Assembly: GCA_910586755.1 (NCBI GenBank)
Contig: CAJUJM010000088.1
Coordinates: 1 to 30,970 of the forward strand
Direction: 5' to 3'
DNA: 30,970 nt
From: an uncultured Lachnospiraceae bacterium
GTDB lineage: Bacteria; Bacillota; Clostridia; Lachnospirales; Lachnospiraceae
The position numbers and the translations under genes are program-made. The notes under the pieces are model-generated. The model searched no databases, was not told where the DNA came from, and was given only the letters and a program-made list of their open reading frames with translations. Each line of letters opens with the position of its first letter. Position 1 is the stretch's first letter. This document shows, one piece after another, positions 30,891 through 30,970 of this stretch.

Positions 30891-30970
30891 AAGGATACAC
30901 AGTATTTTGCATTTGATGATAAAGACAGAGATCTGAAAAAAATTATAAATAATACTAAAAGTAAGAAAAA

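Noticed and set aside
30885..30909. TGTAT/ATACA inverted repeat next to the last promoter as an operator
   Set aside because: Five-base arms only, and the gene it would control is outside the window.

Overview
The window looks like a chromosomal segment of a spore-forming, anaerobic Clostridia member, most likely Lachnospiraceae (Clostridium cluster XIVa-like). The reasons are moderate GC, strong AGGAGG-type ribosome sites with occasional TTG and GTG starts, a CotS-family spore coat gene, two rubrerythrins under a PerR-like regulator, a T-box-controlled archaeal/eukaryal-type prolyl-tRNA synthetase, a CBS-domain Mn-dependent pyrophosphatase and LuxS. Species cannot be fixed from sequence alone.

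Layout. Positions 1-2446 hold the end of a carbohydrate ABC importer: a partial solute-binding protein, an attenuating hairpin and two permeases. Positions 2492-9879 are a complete F1Fo ATP synthase operon with its own promoter, in the order atpZ-like, atpI, B, E, F, H, A, G, D, C. The c subunit carries the sodium-type ligand set. A secreted cell-wall-binding CAP/SCP protein follows with no obvious promoter of its own. From 11.2 to 15.3 kb come a sugar-phosphate nucleotidyltransferase-like gene, the CBS/DRTGG pyrophosphatase, a flavin reductase and a shikimate-kinase-like gene. luxS lies on the minus strand and is the only minus-strand gene. A P2A-type Ca2+ ATPase and a fumarylacetoacetate-hydrolase-family gene with a structured leader follow.

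Positions 20.0-21.9 kb form a peroxide/oxygen defence block: a PerR-like repressor, reverse rubrerythrin and classical rubrerythrin. Near-identical palindromic operators lie at the same place in the promoters of the repressor and of the first rubrerythrin. A YkgJ-like cysteine-cluster protein follows.

Positions 22.6-31 kb are housekeeping genes (proS, cca, cotS-like, phosphoglucomutase) interrupted by two AT-rich insertions. The first is a BrnT/BrnA toxin-antitoxin cassette. It is bracketed by a 35-bp direct repeat that is the proS promoter itself, so proS keeps a promoter and an orphan copy is left upstream, aimed at a strong terminator. The second, about 1.4 kb between cotS and pgm, carries two unrecognised genes. 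One is a secreted protein whose signal peptide is split by a one-base frameshift in a homopolymer-rich stretch. This insertion is bracketed by imperfect copies of the cotS 3' end plus the region upstream of pgm.

The less ordinary material is: these two repeat-flanked cassettes, the PerR-type operator pair, the pseudoknot-capable leader before the FAH-family gene, the Na+-type rotor, and a shikimate-kinase-like protein that lacks expected substrate-binding residues. All homology calls are from memory of family motifs; no database search was run.
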